Source: Blepharisma stoltei (lineage: Eukaryota; Ciliophora; Heterotrichea; Heterotrichida; Blepharismidae). Taken from it: DNA of 64,000 nt. A program made the translations under genes and the position numbers. Below, piece after piece: positions 21,629 to 31,454 of the stretch (positions are counted from its first letter, which is position 1; the number at the start of each line of letters is the position of its first letter). Under the pieces are notes generated by a model. That model ran no database searches. It was not told the origin of the DNA and saw nothing but the letters and a program-made list of their open reading frames with translations. The stretch lies in the NCBI GenBank assembly GCA_914767885.1, contig CAJZBQ010000052.1:652501-716500 (forward strand), read 5' to 3'.

Positions 21629-22839
21629 CGTTAAGTATTAAAATGGAAAATTACTTAATTCAAGTTAATTTTTGGTGAAAATTAAAATTTGTATGGTTTT
21701 TATTATAGAGCCAATATTTAGAAAGAGATTATTAAATATATAGTAAAATTAATGCTAAGAAATTAGATTAGATAGATTATGATAGGTATTTATAGTCAAG
21801 CTTCCTGAAGCGCCGTGCATTTCTCAAGCGAATGCCTGCAGGGTGGGCTTGCGCAAGGCAGCTTGAGCCCCATAACTCCCAGTTTCCGGTAGATGTTTTT
21901 TTCCTCCTGATCTGGTTCAAGCCAGATTTTTCCGGGAATCTCTATATCCAACCCAAGTGTCAAAATTGCCCAACCCTGTCCAGCTTAGGCCAGATCGTCC
22001 CATTGAGGGACCCTTTTAGACTGGTGAGACTAGCCCTGAGATCTTCGTATAGCCTGCCTTCACCTTTTTCTCTGGATCATCTCCGAAGCAAAAAACTCAA
22101 TGTGCTTGCAAAGGCCATAAAAGCAGCTTAGGTCAGTAGTCCTACCTCTATCGGCATCCATTCTGGGCCTGGGAGCTGCTGACAAAAAAGATGCAATAGA
22201 GTGCCTCTCAAGCCAGACCACTAATCAGTAAAGTGGTTTTGGCCCTCTGCCCAACCCTTGGATGGCTCTTACACCAAAATCCAGTCCGAATATACATAAG
22301 GGCACCCACCAGGGTAGCACGGGCTGCTCATCATCGGCCATTTATATATATAATGCTAAGAAATATAACTGCTAACTAAGCTATTTTCTTCACAAGAATG
22401 TTATATTGCAATATACATTCTATTATGAGAATTAAATAATTTATTAAATCTTATAAGTAAAAATCCTTGATTAATTACAATCAAAATGGAAAAATAAATG
22501 GAAAAATTAAAGGAAAGAGCTTAGGTTCACCCAATAAATTGTAGCTAAATACTTTTTTATGATCAGATTTCTCTTTCAGAGCTTTACAATCATCACTAAT
22601 AGTAATCTCGCAAAAGATTTTGAATTATAGTTAATCTAATAAAAAATAACCAACCTAATTAATCCCAGATTTTCCCTTTCCAAAATAAACCCTAATTTAC
22701 TTCCTAAATTGCCAACCAGCCACTTAAAAAATATCCAAACTTTTTATTACTCCAAAACACTATTAATTTTATCCCAAAAACAGTCACTCTAGTATTCGTT
22801 TTTATTTCACATTCTCTTAAATTATTGGTGTTATAAAAA
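21629..22839. repeat. Intergenic region with ~540-bp GC-richer block
   Basis: 21795-22335 is markedly GC-richer than the flanks, has no convincing protein and resembles the SINE-like inserts in composition. No second copy or target repeat identified. The remainder is AT-rich leader DNA of the centrin-like gene. Confidence 0.5.
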
Positions 22840-23524
22840 ATGTCCAAGAAAGCCAAGTATGTGTCTGAAAGCGCTACCAGAGACGCCAAAAGAGGTGGAT
22901 CAAGAGGAAAATCCCCTGGCAGAGGCAAACAAGCTGAGGCTCCAGACACCTCAAACTTGACCCAAGACGAAATCAATGAAATCAAGGAAGCCTTCGATCT
23001 CTTTGATTCCGATAATTCAGGCACCATTGATCCAAAAGAAATCAACGCTGCACTTGCATCCTTAGGACAAGATAAAACCCCAACCAGTTCTCATTAAAAA
23101 ACCTTCAAGGCTAATTTTGGTATTTTTTCTGTAAAATTATGCATTTTTTCTTATAAAGCCAATAATAATTTTTATTTGTAAATGCCTTTTGTAGTTATTT
23201 ATGAGTACCCCAACCATCTTCAGACTGCTTGCTGGCATTGAAGAACTCGGCGCTGCCATTACCTTCGATGACTTCTTAGGCCATATCAGCGAAAGGCTTG
23301 GCCACAGAAACACTAAGGACGGAATCAAAAGAATTTTCGACCTATTTGACGCAGATGGCTCAGAAACAATTAACGTCAAAAATCTTGCCAGAGTTGCCAG
23401 AGAGCTAGGAGAAAGCATGACTGAAGAAGAACTCCAAGAAGCCTTGGCTAAGGTGTCAGCTGATAAGACATCAATGACTTTTGATGATTTCTATACAGTT
23501 ATGACCAAGAAGATTTATGGCTAA
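22840..23524 (+). CDS. Centrin-like EF-hand protein
   Basis: Calcium-binding contractile or basal-body protein. Start 22840; 184 residues after removing a 130-bp IES. A basic N-terminal extension (about 45 residues, [11 protein letters not shown]) precedes [22 protein letters not shown]-hand 1 loop [12 protein letters not shown] is canonical; loop 2 is degenerate (AAITFDDF). EF-hand 3 loop [12 protein letters not shown] is near-canonical; loop 4 is degenerate (KTSMTFDDF). IES 23087-23216 between ACCCCAACCA repeats cuts EF-hand 2. Confidence 0.92.
23087..23216. other. 130-bp IES in centrin-like gene
   Basis: 10-bp direct repeats ACCCCAACCA at 23077-23086 and 23207-23216. One copy retained reads [12 protein letters not shown]. 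No TA in the repeat. Confidence 0.9.
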
Positions 23525-23900
23525 CTTAACAATATTTAAACATAATAATGGTTATTATGGGGAAGATAATGGGAGAAATAAGCATTTTTAAAAATATTAA
23601 GCATTTTGGAAGCCTACAAATCTTTTGATCTAATTTTTTGGCAGCATCTGTCCAGGAAATTTATAGAAAATTTTTCCTGATGCCTAAAACCCTTTAATTT
23701 TGACAAGAAATGCTTTATAGAAAAAAAAATTCCTTAAAAATGCAAAATAAGGTACCATTTTGGAATTAATTTCAAAATCAGAGTAATTATTATTCATAAA
23801 TAGCTCAAAATATAGATATAGAAGAGGGTGCAGTTATGATCATGAAAATTGAGTAACTGATTTGATTATATTAAATTATTAAATTAGAAAATTACAGTGA
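23525..23900. other. Intergenic
   Basis: AT-rich, no feature recognised; holds the 3' region of the centrin-like gene and the 5' leader of the kinase. Confidence 0.6.
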
Positions 23901-26900
23901 ATGGGCTGCAGCTGCATTAAACCAGATTTAGGAAAAGGCTCAGGCTATATAGTACCAGAAAACCTGTTTCAAGACCCAAACAAGCGAGATTTCAGCAAAA
24001 TATCGACAAGATTCCCGTACCCAGGATCGACAGGGCCTAAGCAAAGACATAAGAAGCCTATAATTGATCTAAGGAGATTGATGTACGCTAATTCTGAAGC
24101 AAGCTCAGCAACCGTGAATGATAGAGAAAAAGGCAAAGAAGACGTGAGATTAATACTGGAAGTCATCAATAAGCATTCTATCTTGCAAAATCTCGACGAG
24201 GATAGTAAAATCGCACTTGTCAAAAATATGAAATTCTATGAAATAGGGCCGAGGGAGATGATTTTTGAGCAGGGACAGCCTGGGTTTTGCTTTTATGTGC
24301 TATTTTCAGGGAGGGTAGAGCTGAGAGTAGACAATGAAAGAAAAGCGATCCTTAAAGCAGGTTCCGGATTTGGAGAACTAGCTTTACTTGACGACAGACC
24401 TCGCTCCGCAACAGTCCGAACCATTGAGCGCTGCTCCCTGTGAGGGGTAGATCGCCAAACATTTAAAGAAGCTGTTAAAAAAGTAACTGCTTTAAACTAT
24501 GAAGAAAACAAGACTTTTATCGAAAGCGTCCCACTTTTTCAAACCTTTACCAATGCGCAAAAAGACGCTTTATTGTCTTCGCTTGTCACACAAAAATTTT
24601 CCAATTGTGAGAGGATTGTAAAAGAAGGAGACACTGGAGATTTATTTTACATTATTAAAGATGGGATCGTATCTTGCTCTGAAAATGACAGAGAAATGAG
24701 GCAAATGGTTAAAGGCGACTACTTTGGAGAATTAGCACTTCTTTATGATTCTAAAAGAACAGCTACGATTACAGCAATCGGAGAGGTAAAGCTGGTTTCA
24801 ATTGGAAGGAAATCACTGATAGAAGTTCTTGGGAATAACTTAGAACAAATTTTAAATAGAAATTCCCAGAGAATAGCAGTCGAAAAAAGTGAGGTATTAA
24901 AAATCCTTTCAACTGACCAAAAGGAAGCAATTTTTAATACGATGAGAGTGTCTATTTATAAGGCAGGAGAACTTGTAATATCAAGAGGAACCCCAAAAGG
25001 CCGCAATCTCTGAATAATTACCAAGGGTAGATTAAGAGGCCCAGTTGGTGACATAGAGACTTTTTCTTGCATAGGTGACGCTGAATTACTTGAAGATCCT
25101 CGAGAAAATTATTCTGTAGATTTTGTTTCAGAAAATGAATCAATTATAGCTCACATAACTAAAGAAGAAATCGAAAAATGTATAGAAGGGACGCTTAATC
25201 CCCTTTCTTAGCCAGCAAAAAAAGAGAAATATTTTTATAATATTTCTATTATCTATCAATTTATAAATTTGTAAATATTTGAAATATAACGTTATGCTTT
25301 AGAATAAAAATTTTTTAAAATTTAATATAGTTTGCTAAAGATTATTATTGCAATTATTTATTATTTCGTTAAAAATTGATATATTATTTTTTTTTTTCAA
25401 TAGCCTAGAGCTATCAATTTTTCCTACAATATAAATTTTCTAATGATTTCGCTCACTAACAAAGAGTGGAGCTAATGAAATCCAAGCTATGAACGAAATC
25501 ATTGGAATATTAAAAAGTGTCCAATTACTAAAAGGACTATCTCAAGAAAGATTTAAGCTTCTAATAGCTGCATTAAGAGAAATACATTACTCAAATGGAC
25601 AAGTTATTGTCGAACAAAACAGCTCTGGAGATTCATTTTTTATTGTAAAATCTGGCAAAGTCAGTGTACAAAAAGATGGGGCTAATATCCGAAATATAAC
25701 AAAGCATGATTATTTTGGAGAAAGATCAGTGTTATTTAATGACTTTAAAAGAAGTGCAACTGTTGTGGCAAATGGAGAGGTAGATTGCTGAATCGTTGAA
25801 AAAAAAGATTTTTTGAATATTATTGATGATGGGATTAGAGCACAGCTATTAAAAAGAATTGAATTGCAGGATGATATTATTAGTTTTGATGACATCTTAC
25901 CAATCAAAATAGTAGGTAAAGGTGCTTTTGGCACTGTTTATTTAACAGCTCATAAAAAAGCAACGATTTTTTATGCTTTAAAATCAGTTTTAAAATCCAA
26001 AGTCTTCAAATATGATATTCGTTTTTTAAAAAAAATAAAATTAATTAAAAAAAAATAATTGTTTTAAATATTCATATTAAATAGAATATTTATCACAACA
26101 TTTTGCTTGAAAGAAATATTATGCTCCAATTAGACCACAATATGATTGTAAAGCTTGTAAAAACCTTCAAAGACGAGTCCAGATTTTATTTTCTTATGGA
26201 GTATGTACATGGACAAGACCTATTTGACGTTCTTGCTGATTTAGGAAGTTTAAAAGAAAACGACGCAAAGTTTTACGCTGGGTGTTTTGTATTAATGTTT
26301 CAATATTTACATGAAAGAGATATAATTTATCGTGATCTCAAGCCAGAAAATGTTATGATTGACGAAGAAGGGTATCCAAAACTTATTGATTTTGGGGCTG
26401 CCAAAGTGATTCATGGACGGTCTTTTACGACTTTAGGGACACCTCATTATATGGCCCCTGAGGTAATTTTAGGATCTGGGTATTCACTTCAATTAAAATA
26501 TGGTGTCTTAGCACTCTGCGGTCGGCTACGCCGACTACCTTCGAGCACATTATATTCGGCAAGGTTTTGCTAAGCTGAATAGAGTTAGCTATGCTAGGTA
26601 AACAACTCATGCGGTGTAAGAAGCCTAGTCCTTGTCCTTTTCTAGTTTGGGGTTTATCTCGAGGATAAAGGAGACTTGGAAGTTGGAAAGGGGTGGACAG
26701 CAAAGTCCTTTTGACCTATCGGGCACTGCACCACCGTGAAACCAGGGCTACAAGTTTTCCTTTTGCGGACAGTCGGCCAGAAAATCCATTTTTGGATTTT
26801 CTGTACAACCCCCTCGCTGCAGCCTGAAGCAAGGCCCCGGAGCCCATTGTCTGCCCACTCAAGATTGGAGTCATCGCTAAATGGCAAGGAGGTGACAACC

Positions 26901-27491
26901 AAACAGCCCACCTTTCTGGCGATCGGAAGTAGATGTCCCACAAAGCGGATGAATCCTCTGGAAGATGCTTGGTAACCGAGTTAGGAAATTAGACCTCCAC
27001 TAACCTCCTAATTAAGTAAGTAAGGATATTCGGTTCAAGCTGACTTATGAAGCCTAGGGATCCTGATTTACGAATTTCTATTTGGGAGAGTCCCATTTGG
27101 AGAAGATTTTAACGACCCTCATGAAATTTATGAAAAAGTCTTGGAGTATCGACTTACGTGGCCAATTGACCTTGACCCTGCTGCCAGCTCTAAAAACTTT
27201 GTGCAGCAGCTTTTAAACAAGAATCCTGCTATGAGAATGGGAGGAGTTACCACAAACTTAAAAGAGCACAAGTGATTCGTGGGGCTTTCATGGGTAATTT
27301 TTATATAGGAGCGACTAATTACAAAGCAGCATAAAGCTCCTTATATTCCGAAGCTCAGGTCGCTTACCTCTGATTTATCTAACGCCAAAAAGAATCCTAG
27401 GAGTTTACGAGAGTTCATTTTGAATGAAGAACAATGTGAAGATTTTCCAAGAAACCTTGAGTTCCCTACAGATTGGGATGTTGATTTTTAA
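23901..27491 (+). CDS. cGMP-dependent protein kinase (PKG) with four CNB domains
   Basis: Pieces 23901-25199, 25477-26013, 26094-26492, 27039-27293 and 27309-27491; joined 2673 nt, 890 residues. N-terminal MGCSCIKPD suits dual acylation. CNB modules follow in order; modules 1, 2 and 4 have GELAL/GERSV..RSAT or KRTAT phosphate-binding cassettes, module 3 is degenerate. AGC-type kinase domain: GKGAFGTVYL, ALKSV, RDLKPENVM, DFGAAKV, GTPHYMAPE, QADLWSLGIL, and a C-terminal AGC tail ending DWDVDF. Four CNBs with a degenerate third resemble apicomplexan PKG. Three IESs (277, 80, 546 bp) and one 15-nt intron (27294-27308). Confidence 0.9.
25200..25476. mobile_element. Decayed MITE as 277-bp IES in PKG
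   Basis: TAAT at 25196-25199 and 25473-25476 flank it. Left CCCCTTTCTTAGCCAGCAAA and right GCTCACTAACAAAGAGTGGAG are degraded family-1 ends. Excision gives GTLNEIQAMNEI. Confidence 0.7.
26014..26093. other. Short IES in PKG kinase N-lobe (80 bp)
   Basis: In-phase TAT at 26011-26013 and 26091-26093. Join reads SKVFKYHNILLERNIM. Confidence 0.65.
26493..27033 (+). mobile_element. SINE-like element copy 2 in PKG
   Basis: Head TTAAAATATGGTGTC right after TTCAA (26488-26492); second TTCAA at 27034-27038. Body shares long segments with the 44-kb copy (ATTCGGCAAGGTTTT, AAGTTGGAAAGGGG, AAATCCATTTTTGGATTTTC hairpin, CAAAGTCCTTT), in the opposite orientation on the chromosome. Splits kinase subdomain VIII-IX; excision gives GYSLQADLWSLG. 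Confidence 0.82.
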
Positions 27492-27821
27492 AATGTTTTA
27501 TATACTGTACATGAATTAAACTGGTATCTACTGAAATCTGAAACCATATTTATCATGATTTCTATTGGATTGACTGGTAGATAGATTAAAGGAAGTTTTT
27601 TATGGGAAATTTAAGGAAAATGCTATATTTCGATTAAGTCTATTGTCAAAAGCTGCTTATAGCTTGGATTAGGATGCTGATTATCCTTTAATTTGGTAAA
27701 TCTATTATATAAGCTGCAATTGGAGAGTTAAACAGACAAATTTGAGCTAGCTAAAAGAAGTCTCTAGCTTTAATTTATAAGAAGTTATGAGCCACCCTTG
27801 ACCAGGGTGAGCTATTTACAG
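27492..27821. other. Intergenic between convergent genes
   Basis: AT-rich, no feature recognised. Confidence 0.55.
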
Positions 27822-28281
27822 TTAAAGCGCCGCCATTGAATTTTCGTCAACAGCTGAGTCGCTATCTATTTTAAAGCAAGCCATGCTTATTTCGTCCTCC
27901 GTGCTGCTTCGAGAAGGGGTCTCTTGTTTCACGAATCTTCCACAAACCCGCGTCCTTTTATCGGCAGAGTCTTTTCGGCTTTGATACCTTTATTCCTATT
28001 TATATTAAATCAGCGTAATAAGGCCTAGTTACCCAAAAACTATTAATTTACTATAAAAAATGTACCTTTTTATCATAGACTCGGGAATGTTTCTTTTCAA
28101 GGTAGCGTTTTACCTTGTTGGCTCTTTCTGATTTGGTTAAGCTGCCGAGATAAGAGTTGTCAGGGTTCATCAGAAATTGTGAAGCAGGGATCAGAAGAAA
28201 ATGAGTAACCGGCTTGATCGCGATTGGCATCGCTATATCAGCATCATACTTGTTGTCAAGTGGATAGTCAGGGCTGTCCAT
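27822..28281 (-). CDS. CCT-motif protein
   Basis: Start 28281 (MDSPDYPLDNKYDAD). Residues about 50-75 (KSERANKVKRYLEKKHSRVYDKK) followed, after an insert, by RYQSRKDSADKRTRVCGRF match the CONSTANS/CO-like/TOC1 (CCT) motif, known mainly from plants as a nuclear protein-interaction motif. The C-terminal part is acidic and Ser-rich, ending at TAA 27822-27824. A ~78-bp insert lies between TACCTTT repeats (27985-27991, 28063-28069, + strand), but joining on that repeat leaves the frame off by one, so the exact edge or an indel is unresolved. Confidence 0.7.
27992..28069. other. IES candidate in CCT-motif gene (~78 bp)
   Basis: 7-bp repeat TACCTTT (+) at both ends; cuts the CCT motif. The repeat is one base out of codon phase with the conserved downstream frame. 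Confidence 0.55.
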
Positions 28282-28599
28282 ATTTTATTAATATAACCTC
28301 AGGCTGAGATGCGCGAAATCCATATTTTAAGATAAGAGATATGAATCAGAAACTCTGAAGATCAAAAATAGGAAAAATAGAAAATAAATTATGGTGTATA
28401 GGCTTTCAGGAAGAAATGGGGATATTTTATAAATTTTAGAAGCTTGGGAAATATTATTGGAAGTATAATAAGAGTGAATTTTTATAATGAAAAACATTTT
28501 TGTTGAAATATATTTAAATACTTACCGTTTTATTAACTTAGCTTATATGATTGGAAATAAATATTAGAATACATAGACTATACACCCTTGGCACTTGCT
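28282..28599. other. Intergenic, AT-rich
   Basis: Upstream of the CCT-motif gene; no feature recognised. Confidence 0.5.
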
Positions 28600-28736
28600 T
28601 TCCCAATACCGCTAACCCTCAGTAAGTGAACAAAACCATTAGAAAAATTCCTATTTTTTTCCCAAAAAGCAACCCATTAAATTAAATCCTCTTTAAATTG
28701 GAGCAGGATTTTTTGTTCCAATTTAGAGGAGAGTAG
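28600..28736. mobile_element. Short hybrid MITE
   Basis: About 135 bp. The left end has family-1 AGTAAGTGAACAAAACCATTAG; the right end is a hairpin of family-2 type (CTCTTTAAATTGGAGCA with complement). The core is deleted. Confidence 0.55.
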
Positions 28737-28804
28737 TTAGGTAATAAATAAAATATATACCATTAAAAACTCAAGATTAGAAAAGAAACTAACTCTTATT
28801 TCAA

Positions 28805-31235
28805 TTAGCTACTAGGATTTGGATTTTGAAGCAGTGGCTGCTGCAATTCTGGCTCACTTCTCTGTCCTTGATTCCTCTTATTCTTTATATAATTCATTGC
28901 AGCACTTGATGCGTTTTTCGTTTCCCTCCCCACTTCTCCTAAAAATTTCATCGTATCCTGCTTTACTTGTTGCACTGTCGGATTGGTATTGAAATAGTTA
29001 TATGATATTGTCGCACCTTCTACAAGCTGATTTGCAGTTGTTTTAGCTACATTTGCCACATATTGAGCACGAGGATGCTGTGATAACTTTTTTACCTCTT
29101 CTGAGACTTTATTGATGGCTTCTGTGCCTTGTTCGTTGATTTTTTGAAGAGTTGGGTTAGTAGCTGCATAGCTATTAAGTGCAGTAGCGGCTTTATTCCC
29201 AGCCTCGACTGTTTTATTGTATAACTTTCTACTTGAATTTCTTTTAAAAAATGATTTTCTAATAAAATTTTAAGGATTGTTTATTATTATAATAAATATT
29301 TGATTGTTTTCAATTTCTATAAATAAGGATAGGCGCTTTTAGCCCATGCCTTCCAGCCTGTAGGCTGCGGCTCTGGAGGTGCATTGATGTTTTGAGAATT
29401 CCCATCAGGAAGCGGGGCATATTGATTGCCTGTATTAGGCTGAGCATATTGAAGATTTTGCTGACTCCCCCCCTCCGTGAGCGAACTAAATCATTAGAAA
29501 AATCCCTATTTTTGCCCAAAATCCCACCCTCCGTGAGCGAACAAAAATTTTTATGAAAAAAAATTTTGATATATAAGTGATAATTAGTATAATGAAATCT
29601 CGAGCTAATTCTGTTTAATTTTAAACAAATTGCATTTTAAAACATAAATTTTACAAATTAAATTAATATTTGCTTTCAAATATTTGCGTAGTGTGTGATT
29701 TTTTTAAATTTGGGGAAAAAAAAATCTATAAAGTTTATATATAAATTTTAAAAAAAAAATTAACCCCCTCCGTGAGCGAACAAGATTTTTTTGCTCGCTG
29801 ATGGAGGGGGGAGTGAGGCAAAACTGGATACTGTTGAGGACCTGCAGGTGCTAAATTCGGGTATGCTGGATTATTTTCATCAATTAATTGGATCCCTATA
29901 TCTGCTGAAGGGAAATCTACGTCATAAGGCTCATTTTCTGACACAACATCTAGCATTCCTCTATAATAAGCTGCAGCCTTAGTCCTATATTTAAAAGCAA
30001 TAGGTGTTTCTCTAGTAATGTTGTATTGAGTTAGAAATTCCCGAAATGCTGAATTCCCACCGGCTGCCATAAGTTTTAGCTGCTTAATCGTCTGGTCAAG
30101 CATAGGTCGCAACCAAACACCCCGCCCCCCAATAAGGGAACCCCCTACCCCCCTAAAAAGGGTACCCCCACCCACCTTTCACAGATGGCACCCCACCCCC
30201 CCTCTCGGGTTTATCCTATAGAAGTAATTGATAGGAAATAAGCAGAATAAATTAAACATAACCCAATTTAAAACACTATATTGCTAAATTAAGTCCACAA
30301 ATTACTTTATATTTAAGATTAATTAATAAATTTAAATTAATTAACAATTAATTAGAAAATATATTAAATTTGTTTTTTATATTTATAAATATAATTCCAA
30401 AGATATAGATAATGGCATTAATTATTAAATTAGCCAAGCACAATACAATAAGTTGCATTAAATTTATTGATTCATAAATTAAAGCTAATCTGATGCCTAT
30501 TGTACAAGGATTGCAGGACTGAATTTGGTAACAGGATTCAATAGTGCTAATAAAAATAGTATTTGCTATTGCCAGTTTTACTTTTGGATCTCTAATTCGA
30601 TTTTTAGCCATTGTTCCACAAAGTTCATAAATATATGCAGGATATACTGCTAATTAATACCAAAGATCATTATTATGCTTGCTAACAAATTTTTTCATAT
30701 GTAGTGTGCTTAGTAGTTATAGGAAATTCTCACCTCATTCCACCCAACCTTAATCGATTGTGCTACGCTATGTGAATATTGTATAAATCAGTAATTTTGA
30801 ATATTTAAAATAATAATTTATTTATTACGTCTGCTCTAAATTGGCATTTGTCATATATTTATGCTATATTAGGGGGGGTGGGGGCGCCATCTGTGAAAAG
30901 GGGGGTGGGGGGGTGCCATTTTTTTAGGGGGGGGGTGGGGGGAGTGGGGGTACCATGTTTTAGGGGGGGTGGGGTACCACTTTTTTAGGGGGGTGGGGGT
31001 GCAGGGTTGCGACCTATGCTTGACCAATCGTCCACGGTTCTGCAGTCCAAGATTTAACGTTGGTGATAGATGGGCCAAGAACTATGTGCATTCCAGCACA
31101 TTGGGCACATATGAGTACTCCATGATTTGTGGAAGCATGATCTGCACTTGGTGCGCCACAGTCAAAACAGTAGTTGTTTTCAGGGTCTTGTCGCAGGTTG
31201 TTGAAAACTTGGTTAATTACTTCTGGAGGCTGCAT
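28805..31235 (-). CDS. ArfGAP (ARFGAP1-like)
   Basis: GTPase-activating protein for Arf in vesicle coating. Pieces (5' to 3'): 31235-31026, 30085-29814, 29461-29318, 29219-28805; joined 1041 nt, 346 residues. N-terminal zinc finger YCFDCGAPSADHAS..VLICAQCAGMH, then LGPSITNVKSW and, across an insert, TIKQLKLMAAGGNSAFREFL. The C-terminal half is Pro/Gln-rich with VANVAKTTANQL-type segments like the amphipathic tail of ARFGAP1. Interrupted by a 940-bp G-rich TIR element, a family-1 MITE and a 98-bp IES; all three joins are in frame. Confidence 0.92.
29225..29322. other. 98-bp IES in ArfGAP
   Basis: TATAA at 29220-29224 and 29318-29322, in phase; join reads YPYLYNKTVEAG. Confidence 0.75.
29465..29813. 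mobile_element. Family-1 MITE inside ArfGAP coding sequence
   Basis: 349 bp with the full three-motif layout and terminal hairpin; flanked by TGA (29462-29464, 29814-29816). Removing it with one TGA (TCA on the gene strand) gives PVLPQQNLQYAQP in frame. Confidence 0.93.
30093..31025. mobile_element. G-rich TIR element in ArfGAP (~940 bp)
   Basis: Ends TGGTCAAGCATAGGTCGCAACC and complement; target repeat AATCGTC (30086-30092, 31026-31032). Each end holds about 100-150 bp of strand-biased C- or G-runs (up to nine G) with GGTACC/GGTGCC spacers; the middle 600 bp is AT-rich. An 87-codon ORF (30348-30611) is low-complexity and not recognised. Excision joins EPWT-IKQLKL exactly. Confidence 0.85.
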
Positions 31236-31454
31236 AATTTATATATAAAATTTTTATTCGACACATTTCATGATGACGTATCCTATCATGTCTGATATAT
31301 TAATATCTTAAATATTATTTAAATTTAAATTAGGGGAAAATAAAACATGCAGAAATTGATGATATTTTATAAAAATTCAATTTTGGTTAAAAATTAATGC
31401 ATATTCTTAAAATACTTTAGCATTTAATAATAAATTATAACGCATTTTTTTACA

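Noticed and set aside
26425-26975. Several overlapping ORFs in the SINE-like element of PKG
   Set aside because: They arise from the GC-richer repeat on both strands and are not conserved with the 44-kb copy's frames.
30348-30611. 87-codon ORF inside the G-rich TIR element
   Set aside because: AT-rich, hydrophobic by composition, no recognisable domain; not enough to call a transposase.
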